DNA of 64,000 nt from JAWAAW01 sp964353335. GTDB lineage: Archaea; Nanobdellota; Nanobdellia; Woesearchaeales; ARS49. The notes below the pieces were generated by a model. The model made no database searches. It had not been told where the DNA came from and saw only the letters and a program-made list of their open reading frames with translations. Positions 48,384 to 57,843 of the stretch are shown here, in pieces; position 1 is the first letter of the stretch; each line of letters starts with the position of its first letter. Position numbers and translations under genes: made by a program. The stretch lies in contig CAYGVI010000005.1 of the NCBI GenBank assembly GCA_964353335.1, positions 1 to 64,000 on the forward strand, written 5' to 3'.

Positions 48384-50182
48384 GTGAGATATTTGTTAAC
48401 GGCAAGTTCGCAGGGGATATTGACAATGGAAAGGAGTTTGTCAGCCAGATACGCTCTGCACGCAGGGCAGGAACGCTTTCCTCAAACATGAACGTGATGC
48501 TCGAAGAGCACCTTAACCAGGTTTTCATCGAGACAAACCGCGGAAGGACAAGAAGGCCATTGATTGTTGTCAAGGACGGAATCCCGCTTCTCACTGAAAA
48601 GCACATCAAGCAATTGCAGAAGAATGAGATAAGCTGGAATGACCTTGTCCAGCAGGGAGTAATAGAATACCTTGACGCAGGAGAGGAGGAGAACGCGCTC
48701 CTCGCATTTGACGAAAAAGAGCTAACTCCTGAGCACACGCATTTGGAAATCACCCCGTTGGCAATGATGGGAATCGTTACAACACTTGTTCCGTTCGGAG
48801 ACCACAACCCTTCAGCAAGGCTTGCAATCGGCTCAAAGAACCAAAAGCACGCAATCGGGTTCTATGCCGCGAACTTCCCTGCAAGGATGGATATGGACGT
48901 CAACCTTTTGCACACTCCTCAGGTTCCGATAGTGCAGTCAATAATGCACGAGCTTTCGGGCTATGAGACCCACCCCTGCGGCCAGAACATTGTCGTTGCG
49001 GTGATGAGCTACAAGGGCTACAACATGGAGGACGCAGTCATCCTCAACCGCGGCTCAATCGAGCGCGGATTTGCGCGTTCAAGCTACTTCCGCCCGGCTG
49101 TCGCAGAGGAATTGAGGTACTCAGGCGGGCTTATGGACAACATCTGCATCCCTGACAAGGAAGTCAAGGGATACAAGAGCGAAAAAGACTACAGGATGCT
49201 TGAAGGCGACGGAATAATCTATCCTGAAGCCCAGGTCAGGGAAGAGGATGTCATAATCGGAAAGACCTCGCCGCCAAGGTTCCTCAGCTCGCTTGAAGAA
49301 TACTCACTCTCATCAAACATCCGCCGCGAGAGCTCAGTTGCTTTGAGGCACGGCGAGGAAGGGGTTGTTGACTTTGTCCTCATTACTGAAAACGAGGAGG
49401 GAAACAAGCTCGTCCAGGTCAGGATACGCGACCAGCGCATCCCTGAAATCGGCGACAAGTTCTGTTCAAGGCACTCACAAAAGGGAGTTGTCGGATTGAT
49501 CGTGCCTGAGTCAGACATGCCATACTCTGCGTCAGGAATAGTCCCTGACATGCTTTTCTCGCCGCACTCAATCCCGTCGCGTATGACGATGGCGCACCTG
49601 CTTGAGCTGTTGGGCGGAAAGATGGGCGCGCTGGCAGCAAGGCACATTGACGGCACAACCTTTGAGTCAGAGCCTGAAGAGGCAATGCGAAGGGAGCTTT
49701 TGTCATTGGGATTCCGCGAGAACGGAACAGAAACACTGTACAATGGAATCACGGGCGAAAAGCTGGATGCCCAGATTTACATCGGAAGCATGTACTATCT
49801 CAAGCTCAAGCACATGGTCGCGAACAAGATACACTCTCGTGCACGCGGCCCAATCCAGCTTCTCACAAGGCAGCCGACAGAAGGAAGGGCAAAGGAAGGC
49901 GGCCTCAGGCTTGGAGAAATGGAAAAGGACACATTTGTCGCGCACGGAGCCTCATTGCTGCTCAAGGAGCGCTTTGACTCTGACAAGACAGTTGTCCCAA
50001 TCTGCGAAAACTGCGGAGTCATCGCGATTCACGACACTTACAAGGACAAGCGCTACTGCCCGATATGCGGGGACAATGTTGACGTGAATGACATTGAAAT
50101 CAGCTACGCATTCAAGCTCATACTGGACGAATTCAAGTCGCTTGGAATATATCCAAAGCTCGTCCTGAAAAACAAGTACTAA
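48380..50182 (+). CDS. rpoB1: RNA polymerase subunit B' (C-terminal half of Rpb2)
   Basis: 600 residues with GTG start overlapping the B'' stop. Contains the hybrid-binding and wall regions (SYKGYNMEDAVILNRGSIER near 210-230, RIPEIGDKFCSRHSQKGVVG near 350) and the C-terminal anchor and zinc site CENCGVIAIHDTYKDKRYC followed by PICGD. These residues line the active centre together with A'. Confidence 0.96.
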   Translation: MSEIFVNGKFAGDIDNGKEFVSQIRSARRAGTLSSNMNVMLEEHLNQVFIETNRGRTRRPLIVVKDGIPLLTEKHIKQLQKNEISWNDLVQQGVIEYLDAGEEENALLAFDEKELTPEHTHLEITPLAMMGIVTTLVPFGDHNPSARLAIGSKNQKHAIGFYAANFPARMDMDVNLLHTPQVPIVQSIMHELSGYETHPCGQNIVVAVMSYKGYNMEDAVILNRGSIERGFARSSYFRPAVAEELRYSGGLMDNICIPDKEVKGYKSEKDYRMLEGDGIIYPEAQVREEDVIIGKTSPPRFLSSLEEYSLSSNIRRESSVALRHGEEGVVDFVLITENEEGNKLVQVRIRDQRIPEIGDKFCSRHSQKGVVGLIVPESDMPYSASGIVPDMLFSPHSIPSRMTMAHLLELLGGKMGALAARHIDGTTFESEPEEAMRRELLSLGFRENGTETLYNGITGEKLDAQIYIGSMYYLKLKHMVANKIHSRARGPIQLLTRQPTEGRAKEGGLRLGEMEKDTFVAHGASLLLKERFDSDKTVVPICENCGVIAIHDTYKDKRYCPICGDNVDVNDIEISYAFKLILDEFKSLGIYPKLVLKNKY

Positions 50183-50183
50183 A

Positions 50184-50624
50184 ATGGAAACACAAAAAGA
50201 TACGCAGAGATGTAATTCACTAGTTCCAGAACCAACTGAAATGAATTGCCTGGAAAATATGCTTGTAACTGCAGCCAGAACAAAAGGAGTCAGCGCAAGG
50301 GTGGACTCGCAGAATGAGTCAACACTCCTTGTTGATATTGACTCTGGCTTTTCAGGCAACATGGCATTCACATTGGACCAAAAGGACAAAAACACAATTT
50401 ATTGCTCTGCCAAGTCATACAAGATGGGCGGGGATTACCGCATAAGGGATGCGCTTGCAAAGGCAGGCATTTCTTCAGAAGTGGTTCCCTCAGGCCCTGA
50501 AGGCTACAGCAATGAAGTCAAGTTCACAGTTCCATACACTGCGTTTGAAAACTACGAAGCATTTGAAAAAGCAGTTGATGCTGTTTACACAACATTCAAG
50601 AAAATGGAATCAAACGGAGTATAA
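50184..50624 (+). CDS. Hypothetical protein inserted in the RNA polymerase operon
   Basis: 146 residues between rpoB1 and rpoA1, with one base after the previous stop and ending directly at the rpoA1 ATG, so it is cotranslated with polymerase subunits. Not recognised. It begins METQKDTQRCNSLVPEPTEM; the core looks like a duplicated alpha/beta fold (STLLVDIDSGFSGNMAFTLD; EVKFTVPYTAFENYEAFEKA). No membrane segment. Its position suggests a polymerase-associated or assembly role, which is inference. Confidence 0.7.
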   Translation: METQKDTQRCNSLVPEPTEMNCLENMLVTAARTKGVSARVDSQNESTLLVDIDSGFSGNMAFTLDQKDKNTIYCSAKSYKMGGDYRIRDALAKAGISSEVVPSGPEGYSNEVKFTVPYTAFENYEAFEKAVDAVYTTFKKMESNGV

Positions 50625-53426
50625 ATGCCAAGAAAAAAGAAAGAAGAAGCGGTTGAAGCACCGCAGGCAAAGGACGCGCTCGCAGCAGCGACAGAGCCAG
50701 AAGCTCCTGTTGTCAAGGTTGCTCCTGCCAGCGAAGAGACCATGAAGGCAGAAGTGGCGCAGAAGCGCACTGAGAAGCTTGCCACAGAAGAGGAAAAGGC
50801 TGTTGCCGCAGTAGCTGAGGTTCCAAAGAAGCCAATCTCGCCTGAGCGCATTGAGGCGCAGGTGCACTCTGTGTTTAAGCAGGTTGAGAGCGTTGTTTTC
50901 GGCCTTTTGAGCCCGAAGATGATAAAGAAAATGGCTTCAGCAAAGATTGTCACTCCTGAACTTTATGACAAGGAAGGTTATCCTGTTGACGGCGGCCTTA
51001 TGGACGTCCGCCTTGGAGTCATTGACCCTGGATTGAGGTGCAAGACCTGCGGAAGCAAGCTCAAGGAATGCATCGGCCACTTTGGCTACATTGAGCTCGC
51101 CCGCCCTGTTGTCCACGTCAAGTTCGCAAGAATAATCCAGTCGCTTTTGAAATGCACCTGCAAGGAATGCGGAAGGATTCTTATCCCGCAGGAAAAGATA
51201 ACCCGCTACAATGCCCTGCTTAATGAGGTTGAGCAGGCAGAGGGAATTGAGGCGCGCAGGGCAAAGATAAAGGAGATAATTGACTCAACCAAATCAACCA
51301 ACAAGTGCCCGCACTGCAAGGCAAAGCAGACAAAGATAACCATTGAGAAGCCAACCACGTTCATGGAGGGCGAAAAGCGCCTGAGCCCGATTGAAGTCCG
51401 CGCGCGCCTTGAGAAGATTCCGGACGATGACTGCAAGCTCTTCGGCATTGACCCGACTTACGCGCGCCCTGAATGGACAATTTTGACTGTTCTCGCAATT
51501 CCTCCTGTCACAGTGCGCCCAAGCATCACTCTTGAATCAGGAGAGCGCTCAGAAGACGACCTTACGCACAAGCTCGGCGACATTGTCAGGATTAACCAGC
51601 GCCTGTTTGAAAACATCAACGCAGGAGCGCCTGAAATCATAATCGAGGACCTGTGGGACCTTTTGCAGTACCACGTCACAACGTTCTTTGACAACACAAT
51701 CGCGCAGGTTCCGCCTGCAAGGCACCGCTCAGGACAGCCCTTGAAGACAATCACAGAGAGAATCAAGAGCAAGGAAGGAAGAATCAGGCACAACCTCGCA
51801 GGAAAGAGGACAAACTTCTGCGCGCGCTCGGTCATCTCGCCTGACCCAATGCTCAAGATTAACGAGGTCGGAGTGCCGAAAGTGATGGCAATGAAGCTCA
51901 CAGTTCCGGAAACAATCAATGACTGGAACATGGCATACTTGAAGAAGTTCGTCGAAAACGGGCCGGGCAAGTATCCGGGTGCGAACTATGTTGTGCGCCC
52001 TGACGGAAAGAAGAAAAAGATAACAGACGAGACAAAGGAGGCTGCGCTTGAGGAGCTGCAGCCGGGCTATGTCGTTGAAAGGCACATAATGGACGGCGAC
52101 ATCGCAATTTTCAACAGGCAGCCGTCATTGCACAGGATGAGCATGATGTGCCACCGCATCAAGGTTTTGCCGGGAAGGACTTTGCGCCTCAACCCTGCAG
52201 TCTGCGCGCCGTACAACGCTGACTTTGACGGAGACGAAATGAACCTTCACATTCCACAGACAGAGGAATCTCGCGCAGAGGCTGAGATTTTGATGGAAGT
52301 CCAGACACAGCTTGTCTCGCCAGGCCACGGAATGTCCGCGATTGGCTGCATCCACGACGGAATTTCAGGAAACTTCCTGCTCACATCAGAGCTTGAGCTT
52401 GACCGCGAAAAGGCAATTGAGCTGCTTTGCGCAGCCGGCGTCACAGAGTTTTCAAGGCTGCCGCACAAGAAGACAGTGCCGGGAAAGGAAATATTCAGCG
52501 TTTTGCTGCCGGAAGACTTCAACTACAAGGGAACTGACAAGGCAGGAGCGCCTGTTGTTGTCGAGAATGGAAAGCTTGTTGAGGGAGTCATTGACAAAAA
52601 CAGCGTCGGAGGAGAGGGCTCAGGAGTCATGCTCAGGACCCTGCACAGGTATTACGGCCCTGCAAGGACAGTTGACATTTTGCACAAGATACTGAAGCTC
52701 GGAATTGAGGTGCTTCTCATGACAGGATTCAGCGCCCCAATCTCTGACAATGACCTTCCAAAGGCAGCGAATGACCAGATTGACGAAACCCTCACAAAGG
52801 CAGAGGAGGAAGTCAATGTCATAATCAAGAGCTTCCACGAAGGCACGCTTGATGCATTCCCAGGGCGCACTCTCGCTGAGACTCTTGAGCTCAAGATACT
52901 TGAAGTTTTGAACCGCGCGCGTAACAAGTGCGGTCAGATTGTCAAGGAGAACACTCCAAAGGACATCCAGACAATGATAATGGTCAAGTCAGGTGCGCGT
53001 GGTAACATACTCGCGCTGACGCAAATGAGCGCATGTGTCGGACAGCAGGCTCTCAGGGGCAAGCGCATTGACAAGGGATACACAGGAAGGACATTGAGCT
53101 GCTTCAAGAAGGGCGATTTGTCGCCTGAAGCGCGCGGATTTGTCAGGCACGGCTTCAAGCACGGCCTTAACCCGCGCGAGTTCTTCTTCCACGAGATAAC
53201 AGGAAGGGACTCGCTTATGGACACTGCTTTGCGTACTCCAAAGTCAGGTTATCTGTACCGCAGGCTGGCAAATGCAATGCAGGACCTGCGCGTCGAGTAT
53301 GACAGGACTGTCCGTGACGCAAACGGAAGGATTATCCAGTTCGAGTACGGTGAGGACGGTATTGATGTTTCAAGGTCAGAAAGCGGCCAGATTGATGTTC
53401 AAAAAATAATTGACTCGGTGAAATGA
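50625..53426 (+). CDS. rpoA1: RNA polymerase subunit A' (N-terminal part of Rpb1)
   Basis: 933 residues. Zinc sites CKTCGSKLKECIGHFGYI near 144 and CTCKECG...CPHC farther on; clamp; and the absolutely conserved catalytic loop NADFDGDEMN near 531-540, whose aspartates hold the active-site Mg. The first 80 residues are an extra low-complexity Ala/Glu/Lys/Pro extension before the usual start region (VVFGLLSPKMIKKMA). A 74-nt gap with a hairpin separates it from rpoA2. Confidence 0.96.
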   Translation: MPRKKKEEAVEAPQAKDALAAATEPEAPVVKVAPASEETMKAEVAQKRTEKLATEEEKAVAAVAEVPKKPISPERIEAQVHSVFKQVESVVFGLLSPKMIKKMASAKIVTPELYDKEGYPVDGGLMDVRLGVIDPGLRCKTCGSKLKECIGHFGYIELARPVVHVKFARIIQSLLKCTCKECGRILIPQEKITRYNALLNEVEQAEGIEARRAKIKEIIDSTKSTNKCPHCKAKQTKITIEKPTTFMEGEKRLSPIEVRARLEKIPDDDCKLFGIDPTYARPEWTILTVLAIPPVTVRPSITLESGERSEDDLTHKLGDIVRINQRLFENINAGAPEIIIEDLWDLLQYHVTTFFDNTIAQVPPARHRSGQPLKTITERIKSKEGRIRHNLAGKRTNFCARSVISPDPMLKINEVGVPKVMAMKLTVPETINDWNMAYLKKFVENGPGKYPGANYVVRPDGKKKKITDETKEAALEELQPGYVVERHIMDGDIAIFNRQPSLHRMSMMCHRIKVLPGRTLRLNPAVCAPYNADFDGDEMNLHIPQTEESRAEAEILMEVQTQLVSPGHGMSAIGCIHDGISGNFLLTSELELDREKAIELLCAAGVTEFSRLPHKKTVPGKEIFSVLLPEDFNYKGTDKAGAPVVVENGKLVEGVIDKNSVGGEGSGVMLRTLHRYYGPARTVDILHKILKLGIEVLLMTGFSAPISDNDLPKAANDQIDETLTKAEEEVNVIIKSFHEGTLDAFPGRTLAETLELKILEVLNRARNKCGQIVKENTPKDIQTMIMVKSGARGNILALTQMSACVGQQALRGKRIDKGYTGRTLSCFKKGDLSPEARGFVRHGFKHGLNPREFFFHEITGRDSLMDTALRTPKSGYLYRRLANAMQDLRVEYDRTVRDANGRIIQFEYGEDGIDVSRSESGQIDVQKIIDSVK

Positions 53427-53453
53427 TGAAAATGAACGCATTTTCAGCACCAT

Positions 53454-53494
53454 CGTCAACCTCATCTAGATGTATGACTGAAAGGAGGTTGACG
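53454..53494 (+). promoter_or_regulatory. Hairpin covering the Shine-Dalgarno before rpoA2
   Basis: CGTCAACCTC (53454-53463) pairs exactly with GAGGTTGACG (53485-53494) around a 21-nt loop that contains TCTAGA. The 3' arm holds the GGAGG and lies 6 nt before the rpoA2 ATG, so folding would hide the ribosome site. Confidence 0.55.
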
Positions 53495-53500
53495 AGGTAA

Positions 53501-54637
53501 ATGACTCACGCAGAACTGAAGGAATATGAGGACAAGATGCCTCCGAAGCTGTTGCAGGAGCTTGAGGAGAAGTGCCCTGCCAGCAAGCTCAAGAGGGCTG
53601 CTGAAAAGCTGTACCAGGAATTCCTTGCTGCGCGCATTGACCCTGGAGAGGCAGTCGGCCTGATTGGCGCAGAAAGCATCGGCGAACAGGGCACGCAGAT
53701 GACACTGGACACATTCCACTTCGCAGGAGTCGCTGAGCTCAACGTCACAATGGGTTTGCCCCGTATTATTGAGATTCTTGACGGAAGAAAGACACTCGCG
53801 ACGCCAATGATGGAGATTTTCCTCAAGGCGCCTTACAACAAGGGCAAGGATATCCGCGAGCTTGCGCTCAGGATTAAGGAAACAAAGCTTCACGAGCTTG
53901 TTACTGATTACGTAATCAACATAGTTGACATGAAGATTGAGATAAAGCTCAATGTGCAGAAGATGCAGGACATCGGCGTAACACCTTTAGCGCTTGGCAA
54001 GGCAATGGAAAAGGACATTGGAAAGGCAGGCACTGTAAAGCAGGGCGACGGCGTTGTCGAGGTCAAGCTGAAAGGCAAGGACGAAAAGAACCTCAATGAG
54101 CTTTACAAGATGAAGGAAGACCTTAAGACCATACACATAACAGGAATCAAGGGCATCACCCAGGTTCTTCCTGTCAAGAGGCACGATGAATTCATCATTA
54201 TCACAGCCGGCACAAACCTGAAGAAGGTTCTTGAGCTGGACTTTGTGGACCCAACAAGGACCGTAAGCAATGATATTTACGAAATTGCCGAAGTGTTTGG
54301 AATCGAGGCTGCAAGGCAGGCAATTATTGACGAGGTTTTCAAGGTCATTGAGGCGCAGGGTTTGACAGTTGACATCAGGCACATAATGCTTGTCGCTGAC
54401 ACAATGTGTGTTTCAGGCGGCGTAAAGGGCATCACCCGTTATGGTGTTGTGTCTGAGAAGGCGTCTGTTTTGGCGCGTGCTTCGTTCGAGACGCCTATCA
54501 AGCACATAATCAACGCTGCCTTGGCTGGCGAGGTTGACGAGCTTGACTCTGTAGTTGAGAACATAATGCTTAACCAGCCTGTGCCTGTCGGAACAGGGCT
54601 GCCAGGGCTGATTACAAGGGTAAAGAAGGAGAAGTGA
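53501..54637 (+). CDS. rpoA2: RNA polymerase subunit A'' (C-terminal part of Rpb1)
   Basis: 378 residues. Conserved trigger-loop region GAESIGEQGTQMTLDTFHFA near 52-71 followed by GLPRIIEILDGRK, and the C-terminal jaw/cleft (TMCVSGGVKGITRYGVVSEK, ASVLARASFETPIKHI). Completes the Rpb1 equivalent with A'. GAGGT just before the ATG. Followed 4 nt later by L30e. Confidence 0.96.
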   Translation: MTHAELKEYEDKMPPKLLQELEEKCPASKLKRAAEKLYQEFLAARIDPGEAVGLIGAESIGEQGTQMTLDTFHFAGVAELNVTMGLPRIIEILDGRKTLATPMMEIFLKAPYNKGKDIRELALRIKETKLHELVTDYVINIVDMKIEIKLNVQKMQDIGVTPLALGKAMEKDIGKAGTVKQGDGVVEVKLKGKDEKNLNELYKMKEDLKTIHITGIKGITQVLPVKRHDEFIIITAGTNLKKVLELDFVDPTRTVSNDIYEIAEVFGIEAARQAIIDEVFKVIEAQGLTVDIRHIMLVADTMCVSGGVKGITRYGVVSEKASVLARASFETPIKHIINAALAGEVDELDSVVENIMLNQPVPVGTGLPGLITRVKKEK

Positions 54638-54641
54638 AAAT

Positions 54642-54920
54642 ATGGCTGATACTGCTGCGGAAATAAGGAAATTGATGGCTGACAAGAGGCTTGTGCTCGG
54701 TACAGCGCAGGCAATGAAGCTTGTCAGGCAGGGCAAGCTCGCAAAGATTTATTTGTCCTCAAACTGCCCGCCAAAAGTGAAAGAGGACCTGCAGAAGTAC
54801 TGCGGATTGGCAGGCATAGAGTGCCAGGATCTGCCTGTTTCCAACGAGGAGCTTGGAGTCTGGTGCAAAAAACCGTTTGCGATTTCTGTCGTGGGCGTTC
54901 TTAAGAGTGCAGCGCAATGA
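54642..54920 (+). CDS. rpl30e: Ribosomal protein L30e
   Basis: 92 residues of the L7Ae/L30e fold: KRLVLGTAQAMKLVRQGKLA near 14-34 then AKIYLSSNCPPKVKEDLQKY and ISVVGVL. In archaea it lies between rpoA'' and nusA as here. Its stop overlaps the next ATG (ATGA). Confidence 0.95.
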   Translation: MADTAAEIRKLMADKRLVLGTAQAMKLVRQGKLAKIYLSSNCPPKVKEDLQKYCGLAGIECQDLPVSNEELGVWCKKPFAISVVGVLKSAAQ

Positions 54921-55348
54921 GTTCAAAGATTGTTTACGACACCGGCACCATGCAGGTCATCGCGCATTTTGAGCAGATGACGCGCGCAAGGGTGAGGGAC
55001 TGCATAATCACAGAACAGCAGGTTATTTTCATTGTTGAGCCTGGCGATATTGGCAAGGCTATTGGTCCGCGAGGGGCTAATATTCGCCGCATTGAGGCTG
55101 GTTTGAAGAAGAAAGTCAAGATTGCAGAGTTTTCGCACGAACTAGTAACCTTTATAAAGAACTTGGTTTATCCCATCGACGTGAGGGAGGTCAAGGAGCA
55201 GGACGACGGGGTCGTCGTGCTTGTGCCTCCGGATCTTAAGGCAAGGGGTCTTCTGATCGGCAGAAACGCCCAGACATTAAGGGCGTACGAGTCTGTCGTG
55301 CAGAGGTACTTTCCGATAAAAGAACTAAAGGTAGCTGATTATGGCTAA
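54917..55348 (+). CDS. nusA: NusA-like transcription factor (two KH domains)
   Basis: 143 residues, lacking the N-terminal and S1 domains of bacterial NusA. First KH domain with GKAIGPRGANIRRIEAGLKK near 48-67, second with ARGLLIGRNAQTLRAYESVV near 113-132. RNA-binding, tied to transcription elongation or rRNA synthesis. Overlaps both L30e and uS12 genes. Confidence 0.93.
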   Translation: MSSKIVYDTGTMQVIAHFEQMTRARVRDCIITEQQVIFIVEPGDIGKAIGPRGANIRRIEAGLKKKVKIAEFSHELVTFIKNLVYPIDVREVKEQDDGVVVLVPPDLKARGLLIGRNAQTLRAYESVVQRYFPIKELKVADYG

Positions 55349-55778
55349 CAAAAGCAACGGGCTGAACACTGCAAAGAGATTGAAGCAGCGAAGGCACCAC
55401 AGCAGGATGCTGAAAAAGATGTTTGTACGCCGCATACTCAACACCCGCCGCACGTCAGACCCTCTTCAAGGCGCTTCGCAGGCAAAGGGGATTGTTTTGG
55501 AGAAGAGACAGGTTGAGGCAAAGCAGCCAAACTCAGCCATGAGGAAATGTTGCCGTGTGCAGTTGATTAAGAACGGCAAACAGGTTACTGCTTTTATGCC
55601 CGGCGACGGAGCGCAGAAGCTTATTGACGAGCACGATGAGGTTATTATTGAAAGCATTGGCGGCCGCAAGGGCGGTCCTGTCGGCGACCTGTCAGGAATC
55701 AGGTGGCGCGTTATCAAGGTCAATGATCAAAGCCTTTTGGCATTACGCCAGAAGAAGATAGAGAAGGCACGCAAGTAA
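55341..55778 (+). CDS. rps12: Ribosomal protein uS12
   Basis: 145 residues, archaeal length. Conserved loop QPNSAMRKCCRVQLIKNGKQ near 69-88 that contacts the decoding centre, and the later GGRKGGPVGDLSGIRWRVIK. Overlaps nusA by 8 nt; S7 begins 1 nt after its stop. Confidence 0.96.
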   Translation: MANKSNGLNTAKRLKQRRHHSRMLKKMFVRRILNTRRTSDPLQGASQAKGIVLEKRQVEAKQPNSAMRKCCRVQLIKNGKQVTAFMPGDGAQKLIDEHDEVIIESIGGRKGGPVGDLSGIRWRVIKVNDQSLLALRQKKIEKARK

Positions 55779-55779
55779 A

Positions 55780-56400
55780 ATGGCAACTGAAGCTGAAACA
55801 CAAAGTGAGATTCGGGTTTTCAACAAATGGGGAACTGCCGGAATAACAGTTGAAGATCCGGGCTTGCAGCGCTATATTTCTACTCAAGCAAGGATTGTTC
55901 CAAAGACCGGTGCGCGCTATGCTGGGCGAAGGTTCCACAAGAGCAAGGTATTTATCGTTGAAAGATTGATTAACAAAGTCATGATTCCTGGCCACAAGTC
56001 AGGAAAGCATACTCGCACAAGTGAAAGCTGCACTGGAAAGGCAATAACCGCAATGGAAATTGTCAAGGGGACTTTTGAGATTATTGAAAGGCATCTGAAG
56101 CTCAATCCGGTCATGGTTTTTGTCAAGGCAATTGAGAATGCTGCTCCCCGCGAGGAAATACTCACGATTGAATACGGCGGTGCCCGTTATCCTAAAGCAG
56201 TTGAATGTGCGCCTCAAAGGCGCATTGACTTGGTATTGCACTACCTGGTTGAAGGCGCTGCAGATAAATCGTTCAACAAGAAGAAAGGCATTGAGAACGC
56301 GCTTGCTGACGAGATAATCGCCGCTTACAGGATGGATTTGAAGTCTTTGGCAATATCGAAGAAGAACGAGATAGAAAGACAGGCTGATTCTGCGAGATAA
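55780..56400 (+). CDS. rps7: Ribosomal protein uS7
   Basis: 206 residues. RVFNKWGTAGITVEDPGLQR at the start, KVFIVERLINKVMIPGHKSG, NPVMVFVKAIENAAPREEIL and the C-terminal AYRMDLKSLAISKKNEIERQ. Initiates assembly of the 30S head. It ends the operon; the elongation-factor genes that follow it in many archaea are absent here. Confidence 0.95.
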   Translation: MATEAETQSEIRVFNKWGTAGITVEDPGLQRYISTQARIVPKTGARYAGRRFHKSKVFIVERLINKVMIPGHKSGKHTRTSESCTGKAITAMEIVKGTFEIIERHLKLNPVMVFVKAIENAAPREEILTIEYGGARYPKAVECAPQRRIDLVLHYLVEGAADKSFNKKKGIENALADEIIAAYRMDLKSLAISKKNEIERQADSAR

Positions 56401-56402
56401 AA

Positions 56403-56717
56403 TTACTGCACGCGCACATAAACTTTGCTTGGGCCTCCTTGCCTGTCGCAGACTGCTCCTTTGGTTTTCAGCAGTTCATAGCCTGCAGGAGACAGGAGTA
56501 TCATTTGTGTGGTTATTTCCTCAAAGCAGGCATCCATTGGAAATGAGTTAATGTCAATGTAAAGGTTTTTGGTTGGTGCAACAGTCAGCATAATTTCCCT
56601 CTGCAACTCAGTCTCCTGCACTTTTGCCACGCAGTGCAATACCCACCTTTCCAATGGAGATATCTCTTCGGGTGTTAATGCCACCTCAAGTTCAGAACCG
56701 ACGATTCTTGCTTTCAT
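56403..56717 (-). CDS. Hypothetical protein, 104 residues
   Basis: MKARIVGSELEVALTPEEIS then LLSPAGYELLKTKGAVCD near the end. Beta-rich, cytoplasmic, not recognised. Leaderless start: CTTTTATAAG (56742-56751, minus strand) about 29 nt upstream. Convergent with rps7 (2-nt gap). Confidence 0.55.
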   Translation of the reverse strand: MKARIVGSELEVALTPEEISPLERWVLHCVAKVQETELQREIMLTVAPTKNLYIDINSFPMDACFEEITTQMILLSPAGYELLKTKGAVCDRQGGPSKVYVRVQ

Positions 56718-56822
56718 TGCAGAATAAATGAGTATTGGCGGCTTATAAAAGTGGTGAAGGATAAGGACGTATATTCTCCACTGCGATAATCGTTAAAAAG
56801 GGGGTAGTGTTTCTTCTCTTTA

Positions 56823-57827
56823 ATGGAGGAGGTTGCCATTATTGCTGATTCTAAGGGCACAGGGCACTATTTTGCTAAAGGCGTTTATAATTATCTGAAG
56901 GGCAAGGAATGTGACAAGTTTTCTGTGTTTTTGGTGGATATTGACAGGATTGTGTTTAAGGACGGCGAGGTAAAGCTGAAAATCACAGAGAATATCAGGA
57001 ACAAGACGTGCTTTTTGATTCACGACAGCAACAAGCCGCCGTATGAGTGGTTTACAGAGCTGGTTTTCAAGCTTGAGGCAATGGGATTTTCGTCGCCAAA
57101 AGAGATTAATGTGATTCTGCCTTATACAAGGTTTGCAAGGCAGGACAGAAAGGACGAGTCAAGAGTGAGCGTGAATGCAAAAGCCCTGGCTGATGTTATT
57201 TCAATGTATGCTGATAGAGGCATGACTGTTGATTTGCACACCCCTCAGATTCAGGAATATTTCAGCATTCCATTTGACAACCTGTATTCGATGACCAGCC
57301 TGCTGAATTATATGCTGAAAAACCACCCTGATTTCCTTCAGGACCTTGTTATTGTAAGCCCTGATTTGGGAGGCGGTAAACGCGCTGATTCTTTTGTCAA
57401 AAAGCTCGCGGAAAAAGGCATAACGGCAGAGGTTGCTTTTGGCCACAAGACGCGGGAAAAGGCAAACGAGGTTGACAAAATAGTGATTATCGGCGATGTT
57501 AGCGGCAAAAACTGCCTGATTGTCGACGATATTATTGACACTGGCAACACAATGATTAAGACTGCTGAGAAATTAAAGGAAATAGGCGCTAAAAAGGTGT
57601 TTTGCTATGGAACGCACGGGCTCTTTACAGACGGAATGGACAAATTCAAGGTCTTTGACAAGGTATTGGTTTCTGATACGCTTAAGTCTCCTGAATCTGG
57701 AAATATCGAGGTAGTCAGCCTGATTAACCTGTTCGGCGAGGCGATTTACAGGACAGCAATGGGCCAGTCATTGAGCGTGCTGTTTGACAATGGAAAGCAC
57801 GGCGTGCTTGACAAATACGAGATTTAG
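56823..57827 (+). CDS. prs: Ribose-phosphate pyrophosphokinase
   Basis: 334 residues. Makes PRPP from ribose 5-phosphate and ATP for nucleotide synthesis. Motifs: LPYTRFARQDRKD near 98-111 (flexible loop and metal site), VDLHTPQIQEYF near 139, SPDLGGGKRADSF near 179, and the PRPP-binding loop CLIVDDIIDTGNTM near 233-246. Longer than most by inserts near both ends. The TATA-like GTTAAAAAG (56791-56799) is 27 nt upstream, so it is leaderless. Confidence 0.92.
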   Translation: MEEVAIIADSKGTGHYFAKGVYNYLKGKECDKFSVFLVDIDRIVFKDGEVKLKITENIRNKTCFLIHDSNKPPYEWFTELVFKLEAMGFSSPKEINVILPYTRFARQDRKDESRVSVNAKALADVISMYADRGMTVDLHTPQIQEYFSIPFDNLYSMTSLLNYMLKNHPDFLQDLVIVSPDLGGGKRADSFVKKLAEKGITAEVAFGHKTREKANEVDKIVIIGDVSGKNCLIVDDIIDTGNTMIKTAEKLKEIGAKKVFCYGTHGLFTDGMDKFKVFDKVLVSDTLKSPESGNIEVVSLINLFGEAIYRTAMGQSLSVLFDNGKHGVLDKYEI

Positions 57828-57843
57828 TTCTAATAATGCGCAA

